DNA from: Zygaena filipendulae
Taxonomy: Eukaryota > Arthropoda > Insecta > Lepidoptera > Zygaenidae
Direction of reading: 5' to 3'
DNA length: 64,000 nt
Assembly: GCA_907165275.2 (NCBI GenBank)
Contig: OU015650.1
Location: 2,262,001 to 2,326,000, forward strand
In this document: positions 42,973-55,100 of the stretch, piece by piece
How the letters are laid out: every line of letters begins with the position of its first letter
How positions within the stretch are numbered: the stretch's first letter is position 1
The notes under the pieces: generated by a model
Seen by the model: the letters and a program-made list of their open reading frames with translations, nothing else
Told to the model about the DNA's origin: nothing
Database searches by the model: none
Made by a program: the position numbers and the translations under genes

Positions 42973-45711
42973 ATGAGGTTAGAATTTAAGAATTTTACTA
43001 AAATAAAACCTTTGAAATTATAATTAATTAAGCAATTGCAACGTTGTTCTCGATAATTTTGAATGTTGTAAATATGTAATAGTACGTGAAATAAAAGTGT
43101 CAATAAAGTCGTGTCGAGCATGAGCGTCACAACCATGTGGTCGTTTCTGATCATAGTTTCTTTAACTTTTTTACAGTTCCTTAAGTCTGCAGAAGAGGCT
43201 TGCAGCCTCTGTTATGCGATGTGGTAAAAAGAAGGTGTGGCTCGATCCCAATGAAATCAATGAGATCGCAAATACCAACTCCAGTAAGTCCTACCTATTG
43301 AGGCTATAAAATTGTCATTTGATAAATGAAGTCCAAAATAACACTATCCTAGTCCTAGTCCTATCCTATCCAATGTTCCTGTTTATCAGTGATGCTGAAA
43401 AATACTTCCAATACTTTGATAAGTTTCTTTTACATGCTGTGAACACAGGCTGATCGGATCGCGTACTCCACCTAAACAAATATTATTGCTACGTCCTATT
43501 GTGATGTGACATTTAAAATTTACTTGCCTAGACATGGTACAAGTGAATTCTTGTTGTTTATACCTTTATTTATTCAGATCATGATACAGTGATATTTATA
43601 AGTAATAAAGGAGGTAGATATTATGGCACTAGTGCATGGAAACTGAGGCCTTCAATTGCCCTTAATGAGGGGCTTTGCTCTGAATTATTAGCCAATACCT
43701 GTTTTTATTCCATAATTTTCTTATTAGCTTTCACATAGACATCATGTATATATGTCAAACATGCAACAATATTTGAGGGTCCCGTAGTATGAAGGTACAT
43801 CATCCTTACATATCATTGTCATGAAAGCTTACAGTAAACCAATATCATCTTTATGTCTACATTTTGTACCATTCTGTTTACACTTTTTATTCCCTTAATT
43901 AGCCAAAGTGGTAAGCAGAAACTGTAATGTGAATGAAAATTTCAGGACAGAACATCCGTAAGATGATAAAGGATGGTCTGGTGATCAAGAAACCTGTTGC
44001 GGTGCATTCGCGTGCCCGCGTCCGTAAGAACACTGAGGCCCGTAGGAAGGGACGTCACTGTGGTTTTGGTAAAAGGAGAGGTACAGCCAATGCGCGTATG
44101 CCACAGAAGGTAAGCTATTTTCACTGAATTTCTAGTTATAAAAATGGTGAATATTTTAATATTAATAGTTAAGTTATTTAAATATTCCTAAGCTATTATA
44201 GTTTCCCTAAAGAATTAAAACTTAGTACTTGGTTAATAAACTTATCATTGGTTTCTTCTTAACAAAATTGTACTTTAGTAGTATAAAAGGAGAAGCTAAC
44301 ATATCAACACAGCTCAAATTGATTAGTCTATAATTTTGAAATATGGCACAAGGGTTCCGTTATGTTCCATATAATTATAGAGTATGCATATGCTATTGAA
44401 CGGTTTCTCATCACCTCCCATCCCATCCTTAGGGGGTGAAACAGTTTCAAAGTTTATATAGGTATATAGTTTTTCATAGTTTTGTCTACTTATAGTAGAG
44501 TATACGGAAATACCAACTCTAAGAGTACAGACTACACAGGAGGACAATTTACGAACAGATCTTTAAACTTGAAATTTTCTGAACATTCCTCTTTCATAGC
44601 CAAGATGTCCAGATTTCCATGCCATTGCCTACCTGTGGGCACCTGGTCAAAGCATATTTGTAAAAGTGCAATTTTATTTACACTTAAGAATAATGGATAG
44701 TTAGATCTATATGGGTTTGCTTCAACTGCCTGCCTGAATTATAAATAAATAAAATTTTGCCGTCTACAGGAATTATGGGTACAAAGGCAAAGGGTTCTAC
44801 GTAAGCTGCTCCTCAAGTACAGGACGGCCAAAAAAATTGATCGGCATCTGTACCACGCGCTCTACATGAAGGCGAAGGGTAATGTGTTCAAGAACAAGCG
44901 CGTACTGATGGAGTACATCCACAGGAAGAAGGCTGAGAAGGCTAGGACCAAGATGCTCAGGTTAATATTCAATTTCTCATTAAAAATACAAATACAGCAT
45001 GTTGTACAGATCAATGACGTAGTATAATGTCAGTTATCAGTTTTCGGCAATCCCGTGGGAATTCCGAGATAAGATCCGTTTCTGTATCCTTTTCTGTAAA
45101 CTTAACAACTTAGTAGGTATACAAAATTTCATGATAAACTCATGTTCATATATAATAATAGGGTTAGTCGGTAATAATATAATAACTAATTAACAAGAGC
45201 AGGAGCCTGGTTATAATTGCTTTATCCACATCAAATCATTACACCACCTCATCATCATCAAATAGTTCATCATACTTCATCAATCATCATCAAATACCTG
45301 TGTTTTCATGTCTATAATTACACTTTGGATTCAGCAGATTTGGAAAAACAATTCTAAAATCACAAACAGTTGGATTTTGTAACCGACTTCCTTATATGAT
45401 GCTAGATCAATTTATTCACTCATTTAAAATTTTTTTATTCCTTAAATATAATGTCAAATTAAGAATTAATTAGGAGTTAATTTTAAAATTTACAATGTGT
45501 CACGCACACTTTATTTTTCCTGCCGTTCCCAAAGAAGTTGTATAAAACTTGACCGTTTTTATATCACTTTTCCAGTGACCAAGCAGAGGCCCGTCGCAAC
45601 AAGGTGAAAGAGGCGCGTAAGCGGCGCGAGGAGCGCATCGCCGCCAAAAAGGAGGAGCTGTTGCAGACGTTCGCACGGGAGGACGAGGCCGCCGTCACCG
45701 CTAGGAAGTGA
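42973..45711 (+). CDS. RpL19: 60S ribosomal protein L19 (eL19)
   Basis: A cytosolic large-subunit ribosomal protein of 200 residues, the usual length. Exons: 42973-42977 (only ATGAG coding), 43177-43283, 43946-44109, 44770-44960, 45576-45711, all in frame. The protein reads [20 protein letters not shown], then [60 protein letters not shown] and a basic, charged tail ending [10 protein letters not shown]. This is RpL19 without doubt. A first coding exon of five bases is common in insect ribosomal protein genes. Upstream, TTTTTCTTCCTTG (about 42936-42948) could be the pyrimidine-rich cap-site tract that puts such mRNAs under TOR-dependent translational control. AATAAA signals lie at 45732 and 45756. 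Confidence 0.97.
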
Positions 45712-45731
45712 ACACATAACTTTAATGTTTA

Positions 45732-45761
45732 AATAAAACTTGAAAAATATGGTCCAATAAA
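45732..45761 (+). terminator. Poly(A) signals of RpL19
   Basis: Two AATAAA hexamers (45732-45737 and 45756-45761) lie 20-50 bases after the RpL19 stop. Confidence 0.7.
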
Positions 45762-45939
45762 TGCTTTGGGTCCCGCTTGTATGGTTTTATTTGGCTTTGA
45801 GCCTTTAATACCTTCTTACACAATTTTAAAACGAGTGTTCTTCTTCTTTAATAATGGCGTCTATTCTCTGTTGGATTGGTTGGATGCAGTGTCAGTCGAT
45901 TCTCTCGTGTCAGCTTTATTCGACAAAATTTTGATTTTC

Positions 45940-46518
45940 AGTCCGTCCTCTACTCAGAAGAATACTGTTATTGGTCTGAGGTCCTCTAGATTCATAAAAA
46001 ATAATAGACACGTATTTTTTATTTTTTTACGTTAGCAAAAAATAACGGAGATACGTAGTCGAAGTGTCACTTGACGGCACAAGCAAGTGCAGTTTTTACC
46101 TGCACATGACGTTGCAAGCCCTCACTCCCAAACTAGTGCGAACTGTGATTTATCCAAGTATATTTTCATTAATCTGGAAAAGCAAAAAAAAAAACGTTAT
46201 TTTTTACTAGCTTTGCCCCGCGGTTTCACCCGCATGAAAGGTTTTTGTATGACAACTTTTTTTCCCAACATCCGATTTAAATGAAACAAAGTCTATATGT
46301 AGCTCCAGGGTTAGTTTAATCTACCTGTGAAAATCGCATGAAAATCCGTTCAGTAGGTTCGGAGATTATCGCGAACAGACAGAAAATAATTTTAAAAACT
46401 TTTGGGCTTGGTTACTCTTCCTTTATCACCCCTCTCAGTTTTAGGTAAAAATATTCAATGTACAGAGACGCAAATTGTACTCTTTTATTATAGTATAGAT
46501 TATCTAACTGAAGGACTA
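45940..46518. mobile_element. MITE D copy split by K-type repeat
   Basis: Runs from AGTCCGTCCT (45940) to GAAGGACT (46518). At about 46206-46498 it is interrupted by an inverted K repeat (TAGCTTTGCCCCGCGGTTTC to TTTTATTATAGTATAGAT). A further small insertion of about 40 bp follows the left end. Confidence 0.65.
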
Positions 46519-46593
46519 AATAGAATTTAGAAAAAAAAATAGTCAAATAGCATTTTATAGTACCTACCCTTTGGCAAAGTTAACAATCTATCT

Positions 46594-46829
46594 GGACATA
46601 GATAAGCAATAGTGTGTTAACCCACACTGGAGAAATTTTGAGTAAATTAAAGTTTTTAAAATTATAGCGCCATTTTGTTTCAACATTTTTATGTTCAATA
46701 TTTAGTTACATATTTAAGCAATGTAACAAGGTAAACACATAATTAAAAAACGTTCTCTAACTCCCAACAAATCGTTCTGAATCAATAACTTTGTTTTGTG
46801 GGTTAACATGTTATTGTTTATCTGCGTCC
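46594..46829. mobile_element. MITE family E, copy 2
   Basis: Ends GGACATAGATAAGCAATAGT and TTGTTTATCTGCGTCC, flanked by ATCT on both sides (46590-46593 and 46830-46833). Orientation is opposite to copies 1 and 3. Confidence 0.85.
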
Positions 46830-46839
46830 ATCTATACTA

Positions 46840-48600
46840 TAATAAAATAGTAGAATCCGCGATTCTGTACATTGAATATTTTTAACAAAAACTGACAGGG
46901 GACGATAAACGAAGAGTAACTAACCACAAAAAAGGGTTTTTAAAAATCTTTTCTGTCTGTCTGTCTGTCTGTTAGCTGTGGCTGACTTCGTATGTTGTCT
47001 ACCATTTGTTTTTGCCGCCGCCGCCGAGACTGTGGCCAAGGGGTAAGTGGGATTTATCCAACTATCAGGATTATTTAAGGCTAAAGTAAAAAAAACAGTG
47101 GTTCATCCTAATCCTATTTCCTAACTTTATATTAATGCGAATGTGAGTTTGTTACGCTTTCACGCCTTGACTACTTAACCGATCATCATGAGGTTTTGCT
47201 TACACGTTGACATAGGGTCCTTTTATCCCGGAAGTCTCGCAGGAACTCCGAAACGCGAGTGAACCCTCGGGAACAGCTGTAGCAATGATTTAAGATCGGC
47301 GATGTCGAGTAGGAGGCACCTCCTTATAAAACTGAACATACTCTATGCGATAAGACCGCCATTTGCTTTCTCCTTTTCTCTAGGTACCTACTGTAATATT
47401 GTTATTTTATGTGCAATAAAGGATTAAATAAATAAATAAATACTAAGATTTAGTTTAAAATTATTTTTAGCCGGGAATAGAACCCGACATTGTGTAACAT
47501 GTATTGTATGTATGTACTTACATATCTAATTATAATGTGTCGCAATTGCATTAGTTAGGTAGGTACGTGTCGACTTAGTGACTTTGGTATTTCAAGTGAA
47601 TACCTATATTTTGTCTTCCGTCAAAAGAAGTCCCAGCGAGTGCGACAAAATACGTAGGTATTTATTTTATCAAACCATTTTTTCATAATGTGGTGTAAAA
47701 TAATTCAAAACAATCCGCGATGTTAATAGGTACACTTAATTAGTGAATATAAATTTTTTTACTTGCCTTGTTGTAGAAGTAGACTAGGTATGCGTTTCAA
47801 AAAATTTTCTCGTCTCTTACAAGGCAAGATATTTGCCTAATAAGTAATAGGTATCAGTGGCGAAGGGTGACATATTGAGAGAGGGAAGCCGGAAATCTAC
47901 TTTAATTTCAACTTATTAAACTATTAACTGTTCCCCGCGGTTTTATAACTTATCTGCGATAAGTTCCGGAGTTCCCGCGGGAATTCCGGTATAAAAAGTC
48001 CTTCCCTGTATCCCTGACAACGTTCTCAATTACGGAGAGAGATGTTGCGTCTTAAGGGAAGCCGGTGGGAATCGGCTTCTATGGTACCTTCGCCACTGAT
48101 AGGTATTCCGTGCCTGTAATAAATATTTTGTGGAAAGCCAAGGAGTCAAAGAGCCGCATGCCGCTCCTGAGCCGCGGGTTGCTGACCACTGCCTCAGTGG
48201 ATCATCTTTGATAAGGGGATCCTTGTGAACGTAAAATCCAAATGAATCCGCTGGTGAATACAAACGGGATTCTAGTGGACAGAGGCATAATTTTCAATTT
48301 AATTTTAAAAAATAGCAGCAATAAAATAGACTAACGGCCGCACTCAGATAGGTCGCACTCAGGTAGTCGTTTTAATGATGACTGGATGTTTGGATGTTTG
48401 TTACTCAATCACGCAAAAACGGCTGAACGGATTTGGATGAATCATCCCGGAATTCCCGCGGGAACTCCGAAATTACCGCGGGTGAAACTACGGGGCACAG
48501 CTAGTTTTAAATAAAGTTTTTAAAAACAAAACTGCCGCACTCAAAGACGTAATAAGACTAATGAACGTCTCTGAGTACACATATTAGTGAGACTTACGGC
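46840..48600. repeat. Repeat-filled intergenic region RpL19 to ACOX-B
   Basis: K fragments lie at about 46840-46970, 47125-47285, 47925-48025 and 48375-48505. A LINE tail is at 47335-47440 (AATAAAGGATTAAATAAATA). A degraded family A element (about 48330-48598) is split by the 48375 K copy. 47480-47900 and 48026-48300 hold nothing I recognise. Confidence 0.5.
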
Positions 48601-48601
48601 C

Positions 48602-48833
48602 CCACTCAGAGTCGACTTTAATGATTACTTAGTTAAGTATAGATTTTTAAAACAAAACTGCCGCAATCAGAGACGTTCAGTAAATTAATGTTAATTGGCA
48701 TTTAATACGATGTAACTTAATTAGTTAAATGCCAATTAACATTAATTTATTAAACTTGTCTGATTGCGGCAGTTTTGTTTTAAAAATCTATACTTAACTA
48801 AGTAATCATTAAAGTCGACTCTGATTGCGGTGG
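48602..48833. mobile_element. Foldback MITE family A, copy 2
   Basis: A 232-bp palindrome like 837-1073, with its centre at about 48715. The left tip is mutated (CGGCCCCACTCAGAGTCGAC). Confidence 0.75.
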
Positions 48834-49145
48834 TAAGAATGGTAGTACTAGTACCTATCTCTAGGTTAAAAATATACCTGTTGCCACAGTCACAGATAAT
48901 ATTATATCTAAGCCACAGTGGACCCCGGACTTTGAAGTCAACTCAGACCGTCTAATAACTTCTAATAAATTCCATGCTAACAAAGAAAAGTGGTTAAACG
49001 AGCGATTTGTATGTTAAATATATGTTTAACTTATGCACATTTCAATAATGGTCGGATCAAATTCTGAAAGTCATTCAGTCGATCAACATAACACCGAGTG
49101 GTGCTTGGGTGCTTTTTTTTTTAAACTTAACCATCGACACAGTAA

Positions 49146-52100
49146 ATGGTTTCGTACGAAATGGGTGAAATAAATGAAGATTTGCAGCGAGAGCGAGATC
49201 AGTGCACTTTCAATGTGCAGGAATTGACGCACTACATCGACGGTGGGCCAGAGAAAACGCGGGAGCGTCAGGAAAGGGGTAAGTGTTTTGGTGTAAGCCG
49301 GGAGTAAAGCCCAAATACCTACTCGTGATAGCAATAATTAATTATTATTTATTACTGTCAGTTAGTTACCCGACGTAGGTATTATTAGCAGTTATTGATC
49401 AGTAGTACGGGTGACTTTTCGTGGCTAAATGGATGATTTATTTTTAGAAAAAGTCTTGTTGAGTGCGACGGATGTCTGCGAAGGCACACCCGATAAATAT
49501 TTGAGTCACAAAGAGAAATATGAAGTTGCGGTGAAGAAGTCTGTCATACTTTTCCAAATTATGCGTCGGATGCAGGAGGAAGGCAACTCTATCGCCAACT
49601 ATCGGTGGGTTAAAAATGGACACAGATAAGCAATAACATGTTAACCCACAAAACGAGGTTATTTATTCAGAACGATTTATTGAGATTTATAGAACGTTTT
49701 TTAATTATGTGTTTACCTCATTACATTGTTTAAATATGTAACTAAATATTGAACATAAAAATTCTTGACACAAAATGGCGCTATAATTTTAAAACTTTAA
49801 TTTACTCACAATTTCTCCAGTGTGGGTTAACACACTATTGCTTATCTATGTCCAAATATATATCATTCAGATGGACCTTACCACTGAGCCGCCCCTGTGT
49901 GCAATGTGTGCATAAATGGTGGCCCAAAAGTTTATTTTGTAAAAAAATATATTATATACAATAAGTGAGTCGCCCACGTTGCTAACAGATACGGTTACAA
50001 TGGCGTACCTACCTATCCAGTTTCAGTTTCAATATGCTGAATCAATCTTAGCGTAACACCAACTATGTACCTACCATATTCTTGCAAATAAATAAATAAA
50101 TTAAATTAATTTATCTACTTTATATATATGTATTATACAATAACATTATATTATTGATATTATTAGGTACAGGAGTATTTTTTAAGCAATGCGCAAAAAA
50201 ATTTTGGTGGTCCAGTATCAATAATAGAACGCATTTCCATTATTTGTTCAAACCTTTTTTTATATCTTTTTATCCGGCTTTAAATCAGCAAAATATTGAC
50301 ACTATCAGTATAGTATAGATACTTACATTTCAGCGACGTTATAGCTGGTCTCCTGGGGGCCTCGTCTGCTCGCGACACATCCCCTTTATGCTTGCATTAC
50401 ATCATGTTCATGCCGGCTATACTGAACCAGGCTAACCAAGAGCAGCAAGCCCATTGGTTGACCAGGGCTTGGAACTTCAGCATAATCGGAAGTTTCGCAC
50501 AGGTACAACGCTATGATAAATATAATATCTATTGATGAAGTACTAACCTTTTTATTTTAAGCTCCATTAAAATGTCGGCAGAAACCCACAAAGTAGGGTG
50601 TCTATGGACGACTATACTAATGTGAAAGTGTGAATGTTTGGATGTTTGTTACTCAATCACGCAAAAACGGCTGAACGGATTTGGATGAAGTTTGGCATGC
50701 ACGTTGTCAGGGGTACAGAGAAAGACATAGAGTATTTTTTATCCCGGAATTCCCACGGGAACTCCAAAATTTCCGCGGGTGAAACCGCGGGGCACAACTA
50801 GTATATATATATACAGCAAGCGCGAGTTGCGAAGTATATTTCACACGATAAATCGTAGGTAAGTACATACGAGTCAAAGACAGTCGTCAATGACGGCCAT
50901 AATACAGGAATATGTTTTATTCAGTGCGCACTTTTATTACAAATTAAACTTAAATGAGTTTTATTAGACACCTATTTTGATAAGTCTTAGTACAAATAAA
51001 TAAAGTTATCATAAACGAAAGATGTTTACTTTGAATTTGATTTTTTGGCTACTTTATTCGCCGCTGCTACCGCTGCGCGCGAAGCGCTCGTTCGGTAGGT
51101 ATTTACGTGTGTACCGACACCTCGAGATCATTCACCCCCACTGCAACACCGCCGCGTACGCCGCACGGTGCGCATGCCCATTGATATTATTACGAATAGA
51201 TAGTGTCCATCTTTTGGTGATTTAAAGTCGGACAGAAAAATATAAAAAAGTTTTTAAAAAATAATGGAATTGTGTTCTATTACTGATACTGAACCACCAA
51301 AATTTTTTTTTTGCTGAAAAATATTCCTGTAGGTACTTTCTTGTTTACTTTCACAATTCGCCCGTCGATAGTAGGTAATAATAAATCCAGTTTTTACGTA
51401 CTATTACGTATAATACTATGTAGGAGCAAACAATCTCTACATACGTATAAATAGTCCTTCGAACCGGATGCGCCAAGATTCAGCATAGGCGACTTCAGCT
51501 AAATTTAATGTGTGGTAAAATAATGTGGAACTATGCTCGCACAAGTACTATATAACTTACCTACGAATATGTATCATCAAAGTCATGATTTTTGTTGAGC
51601 AGTTTGTTCCAAAGAACCACTGTGTTGTAGACGGAGCTCGGCCACGGCACGTTCATCCGCGGGCTGGAGACGACGGCCACGTACGACGCGAGCACGCGCC
51701 AGTTCGTGCTGCACAGCCCCACCCTCACCTCTTACAAGTGGTGGCCTGGCGGATGTGAGTAGCACACGTAGTATATTTACTCTGAGGTAGCACTCTTGCA
51801 CCATATTCAAGGGCTTTCCCATCCAAAATATGAAGTCCTAGTCGAAGTCAAATATTTTTGGTCACAGCTGGTCAGAAATATAGCTTTTTCAGCACACTAT
51901 TACAGTCTTTGAATTGCAGATTGTAAGCACCCATAAAAACGTCCACCTTTTGCATCTTTCTAGTTCTATGGCCAGAGCGCGCAACAAACTGCCCAGGCAA
52001 TTTGACTAAATTTTTTGTTTTTAGTCCGTCCTGTAGACTCATGAAAATGACACGTATTTTTCCTTTTTTTACGTAAGCAAAAAATAACGGAGATACGTTG

Positions 52101-55100
52101 AGTCGAAATATCGCGTGACGTGACAAGCAGGTACAGTTTTTACCTGCATTATGACGTTATGAGCCCCCACTTCTAAACTTTATTGCGCTTTATCCAAGTA
52201 TATTTTCATTAATTTGAAAAAGCAAAAAATAACTATTACGTGTCTATTATTTTTTTATTATCTTTCTGACGGACTAAATAGAATTTAGAAAAAAAATATT
52301 ACTAGTCAAATAGCCTATTATATGTATGTACCTATGAATACATTATACATGATGCCTTATTCACTTATTAACAACTATACACAAAATGTGTAAAAATATT
52401 ACAGTCATTAAAAGAATTAGGTATAACAGTAAGCAAGATAGACATAGACATAGACAAATCTTTATTCGCATCACAAAAAATTATTAAAAAAATATGACAA
52501 AATTTGACACTCAAACAACATCTCCTAAAAACCAGTATATGACCAGTACCTGCTGACCTTGACTTGACATTAATGTTAGATATCATTATATTTCTTTTCT
52601 CTTCCAGTGGGTCAAACGGCCAACTACTGCATCGTCGTTGCACAACTGTACACCAAAGGACAATGCCATGGCATTCACTCGTTTATGGTACAAGTGAGAG
52701 ATGAAGATACTCACGAGCCCCTACCTGGTATCAAGGTTGGAGATATAGGAGCGAAACTTGGTCTGAACGCTGTTAACAATGGCTTCTTGGGTTTCGACAA
52801 CGTTAGGATACCTAGAACTAATATGCTTATGAAGCATGCACAAGTCTTAGAGGTAAGCTGAAATAAACTCAGAAATTCTATATATTTGATGTATTACCTA
52901 AGCCGAAAAAGACTTTTAGGCGCCATAAGTTAACCGGGAATATGTGGCCTTTTTATGTATTAGAACTATATTCCCACTCATAAAACATCAATTAATTATT
53001 TTTAACCAGTTGTCCCCCGCAGTTTCACCCGCGGTAATTTCGGAGTTCCCTCAAGAATTCCAGTATAAACTATACGTATAAACCTTCCACTTCAATCACT
53101 CTATTGGTGAAAACCGCACGGAAATCCGTTTTTGAATTCATCGCGAACAAAAAAAAAAAACAGACGTGGCGGAGAACTTTGTTTTATAATATGTAGTGAT
53201 AGCTGTCCCCCGCGGTTTCATCCACGGTAATTTCGGAGTTCCCGCGGGAATTCCAGTATAAACTATACCTACCTATAAACCTTCCTCTTCAATCACTCTA
53301 TCTATTGGTGAAAACCGCATGAAAATCCGTTCAGTAGTTCTCGAGTTTATTGTGAACAGACAGACAGGCAGACGCGGCGGAGTATCTATACTTTGTTTTA
53401 TATGTAAGGAAGTGGCCTAAGGAAATATAAATTTAGATTCATGCGTAAAATTTTTTAATTAAAATTAATCTCCAACCCCTTAAGTTCTTAGTCGGCATCA
53501 GTCTTTCTTGACGCAATATTTTCTCTTACAAGGATGGCACATACGTGAGTTCCCGAAACAGCAAACTCAATTACGGTGCCATGGTGTTTGTTCGAGTCTT
53601 AATTGTCTTTGATATGGTAAACCACATGTCCAAAGCCGTAACCATTGCCACCAGGTATTCTGCAGTGCGGAGGCAATCTGAACTTATACCAGGGTGAGTA
53701 AAATAAAATAAGATATGGATCTTTTAATGGTGTTTTATTCGCTCGTCTTCGCTTCTTATATTATACTAGCTGTCCCCCGCGATTTCATCCGCGGTAATTT
53801 CGGAGTTCCCGCGGGAATTACGAGAAATAAGTACTCTATGTCCTTCTTTGTACCCCTGACGGCCCCGACAGTAGTTTACGGTGATTAGCTGTTCCCCGCA
53901 TTAGTGCCAAAGTTCCTATCTTTTAAGTTGGACCACTTTATAAATGGTTACAAAATTTTATCAAAATCCGTTCAGTAGTTTAGGAGTTCATCACGGACAA
54001 ACAACAACACGTGATTTATTAAGATAAGATATAAAAAACTAGCTGCTACAATGTATCTATCACCGTTATTTTTTGATTACGGAAAAAGGAAAACGTGTCC
54101 AAGACTTTTTATTAATCTACAAGACGGAATAAAATTTAAATTTAGTCATCACGCCCAAATGTGTGCCCAAAGAAGAGCCCAATTTTTCACGACTCTACAA
54201 AACTAGTGTTTTAGAAAACTAGAGAGAAGAAAGAACCCATGTTGTAGCTAGGTATCTACAAATTTAGAAGAATATTCTAGCGAACGAGAGCCTCAAATCT
54301 TGGACTACGTGACGCAGCAGCACAAAATCTTCATTGGTATAGCTTCGTGCCTTGCATTCAGAGTAAGTGGCAGTAAGTTGTGGAACATCTTCCAAGAAAT
54401 CAATGACGAACTCGCCGATGGGAATCTAGAAAGGTTATCGGAAGTAAGTAGTTTCTGAGATTCTAATACTAACGTAATTATGCAAAATTTTCGTATTGAA
54501 ATTTACTATGGACGCATTTTAGAGCCCGTCTCTACTAAAGGCCGCTCCACATTCGCGCGCGAACCGCGCGCGAAGCCGCGAAACAGCCGCGAAACACCCG
54601 TGAACCATGATATCACACTTACCGCCGCACTCAGAGTCGACTTTAATGATTACTTAGTTAAGTATACATTTTTAAGACAAAACTGCCGCAAGTCGACTCT
54701 GAGTGCGGCGGTTATAGTTCGCGGGTGTTTCGCGGCTTCGCGCGCGAACCACGCGCGAATGTGGAGAGAGCTTAACACTATTTACATCAATTTCCCGGTA
54801 TTTTTTCCTTACAATACCTACACTCGATTATGATAACTATGCCATTGCACTTAACATTGAAAGAGAAAAGAAGCTTGTGTTTTCTCGTAAAAATAAACAA
54901 CAAACCCTTCTAATACCTATCATAACATTTTATAATTCAGCTGCACGCGCTCGCTTGTTGTTTGAAAGCGGTGTGCACCTCCGACTCAGCTAGTATCGTG
55001 GAGCGGTGCCGCTTGGCGTGTGGTGGTCACGGCTACATGCACTCCTCAAATTTGCCTCTAATCTACGGTCACGTGACTGCCGCTTGCACCTACGAGGGTG

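Noticed and set aside
45766..46035. 89-codon open frame after RpL19
   Set aside because: It begins in the RpL19 3' flank and runs into a MITE D copy; no domain or splice context.
51525..51758. 77-codon open frame overlapping ACOX-B exon 4
   Set aside because: Same shadow frame exists in ACOX-A (36843-37040) only because exon 4 is nearly identical in the two genes; the true frame is [15 protein letters not shown].
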